64,000 nucleotides of DNA from Bacillota bacterium (lineage in GTDB: Bacteria; Bacillota; Clostridia; Acetivibrionales; DTU013). Position 1 is the first letter of the stretch. The number at the start of each line of letters is the position of its first letter. The notes beneath the pieces were generated by a model. The model searched no databases and was not told the origin of the DNA. It saw only the letters and a program-made list of their open reading frames with translations. The translations under genes were made by a program, and so were the position numbers. Positions 26,501 to 35,294 of this stretch are shown here, piece by piece. Location of the stretch: the NCBI GenBank assembly GCA_023426125.1, contig JAFABI010000054.1, forward strand, positions 62,001 through 126,000, read 5' to 3'.

Positions 26501-27271
26501 TCATATCGTCCACTGGTTGTGTATAATACCTACCAGATACCAGTTGGTGTCCTTCTGCTCCCATACCAGAAGAAGGCTTCTCCAGTCCATTCCGTTGTAT
26601 TGCGGGTCAATGCCGGGAATGTGGTATTCGACGAATAAAGCGTCCGGATAGATTTCCTTTACATTTACCAGGGAATTACCCCTCTGCACCGGCTGGTTGA
26701 AGACGATTTGCGGAGCTTCTAGAAAGTCGGCGTCATAGACGAACTTTTTATAATATTCCGGGAAGGTCATGTCGATGGGATCGCCTGTTCCGTCGAAGGA
26801 GCCCCACTGCCGCTTTTTCGTCTCAGCCATAAGCCCTGAAAATCCGGCTGCGGCAATTTTGACATCCTTGTTCTCATCAATATAGGAATAGGGTGTGAAC
26901 CGCACGCCTTTATCAGGATGCACAAGCTTGGACAGCCTTGACATGTCCTTATCCTTAAGCATCCGCAGAACTTCGTCGGACATGTCCTGGATCTCCTGGC
27001 GCCGGCCCTTTTCCCCATCCTGGGGAAGTTGGTCCTTCAAGGACTGGACATCCTTTTCCAGCTGCAATTTTTCATTTTCCAGGCTTTCCTTTGCATTTTT
27101 CACGTTTTTTAATTCTTCATTTAACGCCGTGTTTTCCTTATATACTTTATTCAGCGTCGAAGCCTGCCAGAGGAAAGCCGCTCCGCCCGCGATTAATGCC
27201 GCCAACAGCATGAGAACTATCGCTGCCGTCCATGATACCCCTCTGCTTTTATTTCTGCTATAAACTTCCAT
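26501..27271 (-). CDS. Membrane-anchored coiled-coil protein, unknown function
   Basis: 256 residues from the ATG preceded by GGGAGA. A basic N-terminus (VYSRNKSRG) leads into one membrane helix (TAAIVLMLLAALIAGGAAFLW) and a 50-residue coiled coil (KENTALNEELKNVKNAKESL onward). An extracellular globular domain follows (KLVHPDKGVRFTPYSYI; ALFVEYHIPG; LLLVWEQKDTNWYLVGIIHN). I do not recognise the family beyond a conserved clostridial hypothetical. An upstream in-frame start 23 codons earlier has no ribosome binding site. Confidence 0.65.
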   Translation of the reverse strand: MEVYSRNKSRGVSWTAAIVLMLLAALIAGGAAFLWQASTLNKVYKENTALNEELKNVKNAKESLENEKLQLEKDVQSLKDQLPQDGEKGRRQEIQDMSDEVLRMLKDKDMSRLSKLVHPDKGVRFTPYSYIDENKDVKIAAAGFSGLMAETKKRQWGSFDGTGDPIDMTFPEYYKKFVYDADFLEAPQIVFNQPVQRGNSLVNVKEIYPDALFVEYHIPGIDPQYNGMDWRSLLLVWEQKDTNWYLVGIIHNQWTI

Positions 27272-27415
27272 GATACTCTCCCGGGCAACATAAGTTATTG
27301 TAGCATTAGTATACCCTTTATTACGGTAGACAAAACTCACCCTTATATAATTCGCAGCCTATTCCATGATTTTAGGGGTTATTTTATTGGAAAAAATGGC
27401 CTGTTTTAAAAAAAA

Positions 27416-27438
27416 GGACGCGCAATGCGCGCCCCTAC
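27416..27438 (-). repeat. GC palindrome repeat (copy 6 of 7)
   Basis: GGACGCGCAATGCGCGCCCC with flanking TAC, preceded by a run of A. On the reverse strand the palindrome is followed by a T-run, so this copy could also act as a terminator for the ADP-ribosylglycohydrolase gene. Confidence 0.8.
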
Positions 27439-27485
27439 GGAACACTTTGCCATAAAAATTTTACGGCGTCTTAACGGATTTACGC

Positions 27486-29006
27486 CTATTTTCCATGGAG
27501 CAGGACAACAGGGATCAGGCCTTTAGTGTGCCGGCCGTTGGAGCTTATTTCTACAATCAGGTCATATCTGCTCTTATTCAGGCATTCTGCTTCCAGCGTA
27601 TACTCCATCACGGTTTTTCCTATGAAGCTGTGATCCAGATAAAGGCACATATCCTGTGCAGGTGTTATCTTCCAGCCCTCGGGGATATGCCAGATCACAT
27701 TAAGCCACTGCTGGCGTCCTATATTGTTTTCCAGGACCAGTTTGAACCTTTTCGGGGTATTTGCCTTGATAAAAGGCTCTTCCGTATAATCCAGCGCAGC
27801 GTTGAAAATTGTGAAGTCATATTTGACTGCAAAAGTTCCCTGCTTCAGGGACTCAACAAAATTCTCCGTCTTCCATGGATTCCAGACAGCGGGTTTACAG
27901 AAAAGAGCTTCTTTTTCAAGCGTGCTTACGGTGTAGCCATTGGAGGTGTTGATAAAGTCGCATAGATCACTTCCCAGAAAGATAGGGGCGGCCTTCAGTA
28001 TCCTGTCCGTCAGTTCCGAAACATTTTGAGGCAGGATCACGTTCCCGTCCACGTAGTCAATGCACAGAGTGTTTATCTTTTCGCCCATGGGCTCGATCCA
28101 ATTTTGAGGGATGCCGTCGATACCGCTTATAATACCCAGGATGGAGCCTAAAGTCGCAGCCGTACAATCGGTGTCTTCTCCGCAATTCACTGCAATACAC
28201 AAGCTTTTGCCGAAATCTTCCTCACCATACAGCCAGCCGATGATCATAATGGCGATATTGCTGGGGGCGTCCCAGCCGCGTTCTCCCACGGGAATATCTT
28301 TTGGCAGCTGGTCCACCGGTGTGCCAAGTGTTCCGAAGGTCCCCGGCACGGCTGTCAGAACATTTTTTCTGGCGTCCACCCAGCTTGTGCCGGACTGATA
28401 GGAGGCAATTGCGGTTTTTATCCCTTTTGCCACTCCGCAATCCTCAGGGATATAGGACAGACCTATGTCAATAAGCTTGTATTTGTCGGTTTCAACAAAT
28501 GCTGCACTTTCCACCGCCGCACAAAATATTTCCCCGTATAACCCTTCATCAGCATGATCTACGATTGCGTCCTCATAGGCGTATTTTACTGCTATTTCCG
28601 GGTGCCCGGGAGCAAGTGAAGCCCAGATTTCCGAGCGTATAAAGCAACCGCAGCTGTCTCTGTAAGGATTGTTTGCATACCCTGAAAGCGGAGGCACCAA
28701 TCCCATTCGCATATTTGTCTTTCCGGCGCCGTACTCCACCCAGTGGGGCGTAATATAGCTCAGCCAGTATTCACCCAGTATACGGGCATTTACGTTTTTT
28801 CCGTATTTCTCAACGGCGTTAAGCCACACCAGCTGCAGATCAAGATCATCGTTGGCGGGCGGATTGCCCGCTAGGTCCTGCACGTAAAAGGAAACATCGT
28901 TTACCTGCCTTTTTGCCTCAAAGGGAGCGCCCAGGGTACCGCCGATGTTTTTTCCCATCCAGCAGCCCATCAGTTTTTTTCTGTATTCCTTCATTTCAAG
29001 TATCAT
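27486..29006 (-). CDS. ADP-ribosylglycohydrolase family protein
   Basis: 506 residues. The N-terminal 330 residues are an ADP-ribosylglycohydrolase-like helical domain: GCWMGKNIGGTLGAPFE at the start, ANDDLDLQLVW for the first metal site and NCGEDTDCTAATLGSILG for the second. The family removes ADP-ribose from proteins or hydrolyses related N-glycosidic nucleotides with Mg2+. The C-terminal 150 residues (NAALDYTEEPFIKANTPKRF onward) form a beta-rich extension. GGAGGTG before the ATG at 29006 fixes the start. The AraC regulator upstream on the same strand is probably its controller, which favours a catabolic nucleoside- or glycoside-type role over protein signalling. Confidence 0.85.
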   Translation of the reverse strand: MILEMKEYRKKLMGCWMGKNIGGTLGAPFEAKRQVNDVSFYVQDLAGNPPANDDLDLQLVWLNAVEKYGKNVNARILGEYWLSYITPHWVEYGAGKTNMRMGLVPPLSGYANNPYRDSCGCFIRSEIWASLAPGHPEIAVKYAYEDAIVDHADEGLYGEIFCAAVESAAFVETDKYKLIDIGLSYIPEDCGVAKGIKTAIASYQSGTSWVDARKNVLTAVPGTFGTLGTPVDQLPKDIPVGERGWDAPSNIAIMIIGWLYGEEDFGKSLCIAVNCGEDTDCTAATLGSILGIISGIDGIPQNWIEPMGEKINTLCIDYVDGNVILPQNVSELTDRILKAAPIFLGSDLCDFINTSNGYTVSTLEKEALFCKPAVWNPWKTENFVESLKQGTFAVKYDFTIFNAALDYTEEPFIKANTPKRFKLVLENNIGRQQWLNVIWHIPEGWKITPAQDMCLYLDHSFIGKTVMEYTLEAECLNKSRYDLIVEISSNGRHTKGLIPVVLLHGK

Positions 29007-29199
29007 TCGATACACCTCCGTATGTGATTGCTTCCTTTTAAGTATAATGGAGATGTACCGGTTTTTCTGTGGTATCTGTTTCAAAAATTGTAGGTTATTT
29101 TTTGATGACAATGCCCTTGGGAAAGCAAAGGCAGGGACTCCACGAGTTTTAACCTGTGGAGGAGTGCAGGCAGCAAACCGCCGGAAAGCGGGAATCCCG

Positions 29200-30081
29200 T
29201 CATTTGTGTGATGGAAAGTTCACTGTGCGGTACTTGCTGGGGGTTAAACCCGTATAGGACTTGAATAACTTGTAAAACTGTTTACGGTCCTTATATCCCA
29301 CCAGATAGCAGATGTTTTCAATGCTCAGATCAGTTTCCCCGATCATCCGCAGCGCTTCGATCATCCGCTTTTCCGTGATATATTCCGTGAGGGTCTTGCC
29401 GTAGCACTCCTTGAAGATCCGGCTGAAATAGGCCGGGTTGTAAAAGCTGTATTTGGCCAGCTCCTTCAAAGTCAGCTTTTTATTGTAATTGGCTTCAATG
29501 AATTCCAGGATTTCCGGGGTTACCTTGCCGATATCCCCATAGAAATCGTTGACATCGGATTTTTTTATCACCCGGAACAGCTTTGTCAGGAGGACATTCA
29601 GATAGCTTTTGAGCACAGCCCTGTAGCCCAATGCTTTTTGTTCAAATTCGTATTGCATCGACTCGAAAAGAGCCTCAACCTCCATCAGGTCCCTTCCCAG
29701 AAATTTCACTTTGGGAAGGATGGAGTCGATGAGTCCCGTAAAATCCTTAAAGGCCGACAACGCCAGAATATCAAGGGCATTCTCGCTCTCCACCAGCTCG
29801 TTGCCGATAAATTCCGGCTTGATAAGGCAATTGATCATACCCATTTCCGCGGATGTATGAAATAAATGGTAATCGCCATAATTGAAGAAAAGCAGGTCGC
29901 CCCTCTCCACGGGGTAGGTGGCGCCATTGATGATATGGCAGCCGCTGCCGGACCAGATATAGACGATCTCCAGAAAATCGTGGGTATGCGCTTCGATTTC
30001 TTCGTGCTTATAAACGGTATATTTGTTGATTGAAATATTCTCTTCGGATTTTATCCAGTTCTCCGCCTTATACTGATACAT
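29200..30081 (-). CDS. AraC-family transcriptional regulator with cupin sensor
   Basis: 293 residues. N-terminal cupin (HEEIEAHTHDFLEIVYIWSG, then ERGDLLFFNYGDYHLF). C-terminal double helix-turn-helix (LTLKELAKYSFYNPAYFSRIF; IENICYLVGYKDRKQFYKLFK, ending TGLTPSKYR). GGGAG lies 7 bases before the ATG. It is encoded just upstream of the ADP-ribosylglycohydrolase gene on the same strand and divergent from the tryptophan synthase gene. Confidence 0.9.
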   Translation of the reverse strand: MYQYKAENWIKSEENISINKYTVYKHEEIEAHTHDFLEIVYIWSGSGCHIINGATYPVERGDLLFFNYGDYHLFHTSAEMGMINCLIKPEFIGNELVESENALDILALSAFKDFTGLIDSILPKVKFLGRDLMEVEALFESMQYEFEQKALGYRAVLKSYLNVLLTKLFRVIKKSDVNDFYGDIGKVTPEILEFIEANYNKKLTLKELAKYSFYNPAYFSRIFKECYGKTLTEYITEKRMIEALRMIGETDLSIENICYLVGYKDRKQFYKLFKSYTGLTPSKYRTVNFPSHK

Positions 30082-30245
30082 GTTTGCGCTCCCTGAAGGC
30101 AGCATCCTCTGCCGGATGAACCTTATGGCTTAATTATATAGCAACATTGGAAGACTGTAAACATGCTTCGGAACCCGTTTCAGTGAAAGCCGTGACTCCT
30201 GTTTTTTCCATAAAAATTTTGTAGCATTTCAGTGCTCCCAGATGA

Positions 30246-30274
30246 TTGCAAAAACAGAGGGCTTGTAGTAAAAT
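30246..30274 (+). promoter_or_regulatory. Sigma-A type promoter for the tryptophan synthase beta gene
   Basis: TTGCAA at 30246-30251 and TAAAAT at 30269-30274 are separated by exactly 17 bases, about 50 bases before the start codon. No T-box or tryptophan-rich leader is visible in between. Confidence 0.6.
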
Positions 30275-30322
30275 AGAAAATAAGTTTTAGAAATTAAATA
30301 AGATGAGGAGAGATGAGAAGAG

Positions 30323-31699
30323 ATGAGCAAGCTGAACAAAAACAATGTCACGAAGATCCTTCTGGAAGAAAGCGCAATTCCAAAGCAATGGTACAATATC
30401 GCAGCCGATATGCCCAACAAGCCGGCGCCTTACTACAGCCCCTTTACAGGAAAACTGGCGACTCCCGAGGAATTAACGGTTTTATTTCCTATGGAGCTTA
30501 TCCTGCAGGAAGTTTCCACCGAAAGGTTTATTGATATACCCGAAGAAGTAAGGGAGATGTATACGCAATACAGGCCGTCGCCGTTGTACCGGGCAAGAAG
30601 TCTTGAAAAGCTGCTGGATACGCCGGCAAGGATATATTATAAATACGAAGGCGGCAATGCTACCGGAAGCCACAAGCTAAACACGGCTCTCGCACAGGCA
30701 TATTACAATAAAAAGGAAGGCATTAAAAGAATCGCCACCGAAACGGGTGCAGGCCAGTGGGGAAGCGCCCTGAGCATGGCGTGCAACCACTTTGGCATGG
30801 AGTGTCTGGTGTATATGGTCAAGGTCAGCTATCAGCAAAAGCCATACAGGCGTTCCTTTATGCAAACCTTCGGCGCCAACGTGGTTTCCAGCCCCAGCAA
30901 TTTGACCAACAGCGGCCGGAAAATACTGGAGCAAAATCCCGATTCCACCGGAAGCCTTGGCATAGCAATTTCGGAAGCCGTTGAAGACGCGGCGACCCAT
31001 GAGGATACGCATTATTCCCTGGGCAGCGTTCTTAACCATGTCTGCCTGCATCAGACCGTCATTGGCCTTGAAGCGAAGAAACAGCTGGAAATGGTGGACG
31101 AATATCCGGACGTTATCTTTGCGTGCTGCGGCGGAGGCAGTAATTTTGCCGGGATAACCTTCCCGTTCCTGATGGATAAATTCAAAGGTACCAAAATAAG
31201 AGCGGTGGCAGTAGAGCCTACGGCCTGTCCCACACTTACCAAGGGTGTCTTTGCATATGATTACGGCGATACGGTCAAATTTGGTCCCATAGCAAAAATG
31301 TATACCCTTGGCCATGATTTCGTGCCCGCAGGCATACATGCCGGAGGCTTGCGGTATCACGGCGATTCACCCATTGTCAGCCAGCTTTACCATGATGGGA
31401 TCATTGAGGCCCAGGCATACGGACAGAAGCAGGTGTTCGATGCGGCCGTGATGTTTGCAAGATCCGAAGGCATCGTCCCGGCGCCGGAATCCTCCCATGC
31501 CATAAGGGCGGCGGTGAATGAAGCCCTTGCAGCAAAAGAAGCCGGCGAAGAAAAGGTAATTCTGTTTAACTTGAGCGGACATGGGTATTTTGATATGTCC
31601 TCCTATGATATGTATTTCAGCGGCAGTATGGTTGATGTGGAATATTCCGAGGATGCGGTGAAGAAAAGTATGAAAAATCTGCCGAAGATAGAGGAATAA
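30323..31699 (+). CDS. trpB: Tryptophan synthase beta chain, TrpB2 type
   Basis: 458 residues, the longer length of TrpB2-type enzymes (classical TrpB is about 400). The PLP lysine is in GNATGSHKLNTALAQAYY near residue 115. Further PLP motifs are ETGAGQWGSALSMA and the phosphate loop CCGGGSNFAG. It condenses indole with serine to tryptophan; TrpB2 members generally work without a TrpA subunit and may salvage free indole. No other trp gene is in the window, which supports a salvage role. The start has GAGGAG upstream. Confidence 0.93.
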   Translation: MSKLNKNNVTKILLEESAIPKQWYNIAADMPNKPAPYYSPFTGKLATPEELTVLFPMELILQEVSTERFIDIPEEVREMYTQYRPSPLYRARSLEKLLDTPARIYYKYEGGNATGSHKLNTALAQAYYNKKEGIKRIATETGAGQWGSALSMACNHFGMECLVYMVKVSYQQKPYRRSFMQTFGANVVSSPSNLTNSGRKILEQNPDSTGSLGIAISEAVEDAATHEDTHYSLGSVLNHVCLHQTVIGLEAKKQLEMVDEYPDVIFACCGGGSNFAGITFPFLMDKFKGTKIRAVAVEPTACPTLTKGVFAYDYGDTVKFGPIAKMYTLGHDFVPAGIHAGGLRYHGDSPIVSQLYHDGIIEAQAYGQKQVFDAAVMFARSEGIVPAPESSHAIRAAVNEALAAKEAGEEKVILFNLSGHGYFDMSSYDMYFSGSMVDVEYSEDAVKKSMKNLPKIEE

Positions 31700-31759
31700 G
31701 CAGGCTTCCATACGGATGTCCGTTATAGTCTTCATACGGTGTGGAATAAAACAGCGAAT

Positions 31760-31926
31760 AGGGACTGTCTCAGAAAAATACACGGATGCGCAGTGTGCGA
31801 TCCAACATCGTGGGGATACTAACATGTATTGGCCCAGGATGCATGGGCAGGCAGATGACTTAAGCATCGACCGGTCCATTTCGCGGGATTGCCCAATGGG
31901 TAATCCCGCTTTTTGAGACAGTCCCT
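31760..31926. mobile_element. MITE-like element with 14-bp terminal inverted repeats
   Basis: AGGGACTGTCTCA at the left end and TGAGACAGTCCCT at the right end are perfect inverted repeats, with A-rich/T-rich stretches just inside (GAAAAA and CTTTTT). The 167-bp unit encodes nothing. Ends of the GGGACTGTCTCA type are known from IS1182-like transposases, so this is probably a non-autonomous derivative; the assignment is from memory. Confidence 0.7.
31883..31914 (+). terminator. Terminator carried inside the MITE-like element
   Basis: GCGGGATTGCCCAATGGGTAATCCCGC is an almost continuous hairpin, here given by its arms GCGGGATT and AATCCCGC, followed by TTTTT. It lies between convergent genes and would end transcription of the tryptophan synthase gene. 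Confidence 0.75.
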
Positions 31927-31958
31927 TATCAATCCTAATTAATCCGTCTTTTATTGTT

Positions 31959-33797
31959 TTATGTTTCCGGAAGAATTTTCTTTGCCAATTTAATAGAATA
32001 CCTGGCAGTCCCACCGGAATCCAGGGCAATTTCCATTGGCTCAGGCAGCAGATATTCTGCCGGAAAGCCATTTTCAAGGAAGGATACCCTGTAAATCCCT
32101 GCTTCGGTCCTGAAAGCGGCAGTACCTTCGGCATTGGTGAAGGAGTAAGCGCTGCCTTCGGCCGGCGTCCCGGTTTCTGTTCCGGTATTTGCAAGGTCCA
32201 GCTCGATGCCTTTAACAGGCAGGTTATCCTTGTCCAGGATTTGTATTTCGATGATACCGGGCTCCTGCTCCTCGACCTTATCCAGGCTGATGGTAATCAC
32301 CGTGCTGCCTGCCGCCTGCATCTCAAAGAGGTAGGGGGGAGGCACGAGATAGTCGTCCGGGAACTGCGTGGAATCAAAGCTCAGCTTGTAGGAGCCTATG
32401 TCCAGCGTCGTCTTGGATTTCCCCCCGGCATCGGAGGTAACGGCTTCATTAAAAGCGTTTCCACTGATTGCCGACTTGCCGGAAATATTTGTGTAAATAC
32501 CCTGGACCGGCGTATTTGTTTCCCTGTCCACCATTCTTAATTCCAGGGTGCTAACGGCGGCGTCCTGGGCAAATACCACCCGGGAATACGCGGTAATACC
32601 TCTCATTCTTTCGACTGCCACAGCTAAATCCTTGGATAAAAATTCACTTTTCAAAGCACCGAAATACACATAGGAAAAGGACAAAATGGAAAACAGGCTT
32701 ATTGCTGCTATCACAGGCTTGATGCCCGGTTTTCTTCCACAGATTTCTATCCGGCCGGTTTTGACGATGCTTTTTTTGATCAGGACAAGATTCCTCCGGA
32801 TGAATGCAAATCTTCGCACAGGGGAAACAGTATCCCCGCCCATGGGCTTTTGTGAACCTGGCCCAGTGCCGCGGGCATTTCCGGAAAAACGGTTGGTGAT
32901 ATTTTCAGTGCTCCTTGACAAAAGCTTAAATAAGGATGTAAGTATAAAAGCCGCAAGCCCTGCAATGATGAAAAACAAAGCGGAAGGATAAAGCCAGTTT
33001 TGCATATAGGCAACTGCCGACTCCCCGCGTAAGGGCACGGACAGGCTTATGAAGCTGTGATGGGCCGGAAGGACGGCGTAGAGATAAATGAGCAGTGAAA
33101 TACCGAATAAGGCAAAAACAAATCCTGTGAGCAGGGCTGTGAGGTTAACCCAGCCGTTCAGCTCCTTCCTGCTTTTTAACAGGAACATATTGATCAGCAA
33201 TAGGACTGCTAATAGTAGAACTGCAAGTATGGGGATTTTTGACAGAAAGAAATATAAGAGCCTTACAACTGACAGCTTATCGGTTATATCGGATCGATTC
33301 ATATACATAAGGATGGCACTCAAGTTAATGTTATCAATTTTGGACAGGGCTTCACCGGATACCCTGTCCTCCTCGTCGGTGTCTGTCTGAAGCTCCTGGG
33401 GCGGTTGGTCCTGAACCGGATTTATATATATGTCCGGGAGGAAGCGTGTTTCGCTTTTAAAATACCCAAGCAGTCCATCGGCGATGGAATCAATGTTCAG
33501 CTTCAGCATGTCCGGTGTGATTGCCTTTTCGATGAGGGAGACAAGCTGTTCCTGCTGCCGGAGGGTTTCAGGAGAGCCGGAAGCCAGCGTCTTTAGATAA
33601 TCATCCAGGGAGTTCTTCAACATACTTCCGGTCTGGGAATAAATATCGCATTGATTGAGGACATTTTTGTGCACTTCTGCGTCAAACAGCGTGTTTCCCA
33701 ACCTCGCGGAGGCAATTGCGGCAAACAGGCACAAACTTACGATAAGTGCGGACATTAAAAAGGTTAATTTTCGCAAAGTACTGCCGTAACCCTTCAT
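31959..33797 (-). CDS. Membrane protein with two Cna-B/SpaA-like domains
   Basis: 612 residues. An N-terminal helix (LTFLMSALIVSLCLFAAIA) is followed by an extracellular helical segment and three further helices (about 180-205, 215-238 and 265-290). A basic cytoplasmic stretch (RRFAFIRRNLVLIKKS) leads to another helix (KPVIAAISLFSILSFSYVYFG). The C-terminal 200 residues hold two prealbumin-like repeats: STLELRMVDRETNTPVQGI...YKLSFDSTQFP and IEIQILDKDNLPVKGIELDL...YRVSFLENGFP. Such domains act as rigid surface stalks. No LPxTG sorting signal is present, so anchoring is by membrane helices. Function unknown. AGGATC precedes the ATG. Confidence 0.7.
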   Translation of the reverse strand: MKGYGSTLRKLTFLMSALIVSLCLFAAIASARLGNTLFDAEVHKNVLNQCDIYSQTGSMLKNSLDDYLKTLASGSPETLRQQEQLVSLIEKAITPDMLKLNIDSIADGLLGYFKSETRFLPDIYINPVQDQPPQELQTDTDEEDRVSGEALSKIDNINLSAILMYMNRSDITDKLSVVRLLYFFLSKIPILAVLLLAVLLLINMFLLKSRKELNGWVNLTALLTGFVFALFGISLLIYLYAVLPAHHSFISLSVPLRGESAVAYMQNWLYPSALFFIIAGLAAFILTSLFKLLSRSTENITNRFSGNARGTGPGSQKPMGGDTVSPVRRFAFIRRNLVLIKKSIVKTGRIEICGRKPGIKPVIAAISLFSILSFSYVYFGALKSEFLSKDLAVAVERMRGITAYSRVVFAQDAAVSTLELRMVDRETNTPVQGIYTNISGKSAISGNAFNEAVTSDAGGKSKTTLDIGSYKLSFDSTQFPDDYLVPPPYLFEMQAAGSTVITISLDKVEEQEPGIIEIQILDKDNLPVKGIELDLANTGTETGTPAEGSAYSFTNAEGTAAFRTEAGIYRVSFLENGFPAEYLLPEPMEIALDSGGTARYSIKLAKKILPET

Positions 33798-33949
33798 GGT
33801 GATCCTCCATAAATGTTCTGGACTCCTGCATCTGCGGCATTGCCCCGGGCAATCGATGTACCGGTGAATTTTATTATATCATTGTGAACCGAATACTTGG
33901 AAATGTAATGAATGGGAACAATGGAAATGCAATATAAGTTAATAAACTG

Positions 33950-33978
33950 TTGACGGATGTCCGAAGGAGTCTTATAAT
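33950..33978 (+). promoter_or_regulatory. Sigma-A promoter of the tRNA-Val gene
   Basis: TTGACG at 33950-33955 and TATAAT at 33973-33978 with a 17-base spacer, 26 bases before the tRNA. Confidence 0.85.
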
Positions 33979-34004
33979 ATATTTATACGGAATCTGTTTT
34001 TTGC

Positions 34005-34079
34005 GGGGGATTAACTCAGCGGGAGAGTGCTACCTTCACACGGTAGAAGTCACTGGTTCGAATCCAGTATTCCCCACCA
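34005..34079 (+). tRNA. tRNA-Val (anticodon CAC)
   Basis: A complete cloverleaf: acceptor GGGGGAT/ATTCCCC (one G-T pair), D stem ACTC/GAGT, anticodon stem CTACC/GGTAG around loop TTCACAC, T stem ACTGG/CCAGT around TTCGAAT, discriminator A and encoded CCA. The anticodon CAC reads GUG valine codons. It has its own promoter and terminator. Confidence 0.97.
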
Positions 34080-34090
34080 GCCGTGAAAAT

Positions 34091-34120
34091 CCCTCTTGCA
34101 TGCAGCAGGAGGGGTTTTTT
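34091..34120 (+). terminator. Rho-independent terminator of the tRNA gene
   Basis: CCCTCTTGC and GCAGGAGGG (one G-T pair) around a 5-base loop, then GTTTTTT. Confidence 0.9.
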
Positions 34121-34209
34121 GTTAACACGGAAGATCGCGTGTTTCTGCATGGAAATTGAATCCACCCAATATGTAATGCATTTCGATAAGTGCTTTTATC
34201 TGCCGGGCT

Positions 34210-34623
34210 TCACAGCTTATTATTAAAAACCCACACATTGCATTTGGCGCGCTGATTAATGTTAAGGGCCATGTTTGAAAAAATGCGCGCCCGCTGGTTG
34301 TCCTGTGCAATGGCAATGACGTCGCATTTCAGCTCTTCGGAGGTGGAAATGATGGTATCCTCCGAGGTTCTGGCATAAATTGTCGACGTGTTAATATTTA
34401 CATTGTACCTGCCGGCAATATCCTGCGCATTTTGCAAAGCAGATTTAGCCACTTCGGCCTTTTCGGGGATAATGGTGCCCAGAGGCAGGTTTCTGGGTAT
34501 TTCCATTACATAAATGACATGGATGGACGCATTCAAGGCCTGCTGCATGGAACAGACCAGCTCGATGACCCGTTCGCTGGAAGAGCTGCCGTCAGTTGGT
34601 ATCAATATGGATTTGCAATTCAT
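34210..34623 (-). CDS. Universal stress protein (UspA family)
   Basis: 137 residues. The start MNCKSILIPTDGSSSSERVI is the typical UspA first strand and loop. The C-terminal half (DVIAIAQDNQRARIFSNMA) aligns with the nucleotide loop, but the usual GxxGxxxxxxGS pattern is degraded to QDNQRARIFSNMA, so ATP binding is doubtful. AGGAGG lies 7 bases before the ATG. It sits directly behind two RCK (TrkA) genes and probably belongs to the same ion-homeostasis operon. Confidence 0.85.
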   Translation of the reverse strand: MNCKSILIPTDGSSSSERVIELVCSMQQALNASIHVIYVMEIPRNLPLGTIIPEKAEVAKSALQNAQDIAGRYNVNINTSTIYARTSEDTIISTSEELKCDVIAIAQDNQRARIFSNMALNINQRAKCNVWVFNNKL

Positions 34624-34625
34624 CG

Positions 34626-35294
34626 CTATACCTCCTGACTTCCCAAAAGGAGCTTCATCAGATTTTCCTCTTCTTTTTTTGTGGATATTGCAATCACCAT
34701 GTCTTTGGGCTCTAAAACGGTATCGCCCTTTGGAAATACGACATTGCTTCCTTTGATTATAATGGCAATGATGCATTCATAGGGCAGTTTAAGCTCCGAT
34801 ATTTTTTTGCCGGCAACCGGCGAGTCCACCGGCAGATCGGCTTCTACCAGCGCCATTTCGTCGCGGCTGAAGGTCAGCAGGGTGGACATCCGCTTCTTTG
34901 CGACATATCTTTCAATGGCCTCGGAGATGGAAATGGTTCCGCTGATGGTGGTTCCGATCCCCAGTTCCTTGAAAACCCGTTCGTTTTTCGGATTGGTAAT
35001 TCTTGCAATTGCCTTGGGCACCTTGAAATACATTTTTCCCAGCTGGCATGCCACCAGGTTGTCCTCGTCGTCGCCGGTAGCCGCTACGATTACGTCCGCT
35101 CTGGAACACCCCGCTTTTTCCAGGCCGTCAATGGAAGAACCCGAGGCATAGAGCACATTGCCTCCAAGCTCCTGCTCCAAAAGCTGGACCCTGCTGTAGT
35201 TCCAATCCACCAGGGTGACTTCATAGCCTTTGGCAAGAAGTGTTTTGGTCAGGTAATAGCCTACCTGGCCGCCTCCTACGATAACAACGTACAT
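34626..35294 (-). CDS. TrkA-family RCK potassium-transport regulator (N + C domains)
   Basis: 222 residues. Residues 1-130 are an NAD-binding RCK-N domain (MYVVIVGGGQVGYYL; VTLVDWN; VIVAATGDDEDNLVACQL). Residues 140-220 are an RCK-C ligand-binding domain (GTISISEAIERYV; GKKISELKLPYECIIAIII). Such proteins gate TrkH/KtrB-type K+ channels on the cytoplasmic face by sensing nucleotides or c-di-AMP. No channel subunit is in the window. It overlaps the next RCK gene by 19 bases. Confidence 0.92.
   Translation of the reverse strand: MYVVIVGGGQVGYYLTKTLLAKGYEVTLVDWNYSRVQLLEQELGGNVLYASGSSIDGLEKAGCSRADVIVAATGDDEDNLVACQLGKMYFKVPKAIARITNPKNERVFKELGIGTTISGTISISEAIERYVAKKRMSTLLTFSRDEMALVEADLPVDSPVAGKKISELKLPYECIIAIIIKGSNVVFPKGDTVLEPKDMVIAISTKKEEENLMKLLLGSQEV

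Noticed and set aside
30120..30322. Tryptophan-responsive leader before trpB
   Set aside because: No T-box, no Trp codon run and no terminator hairpin; only a plain promoter is visible.
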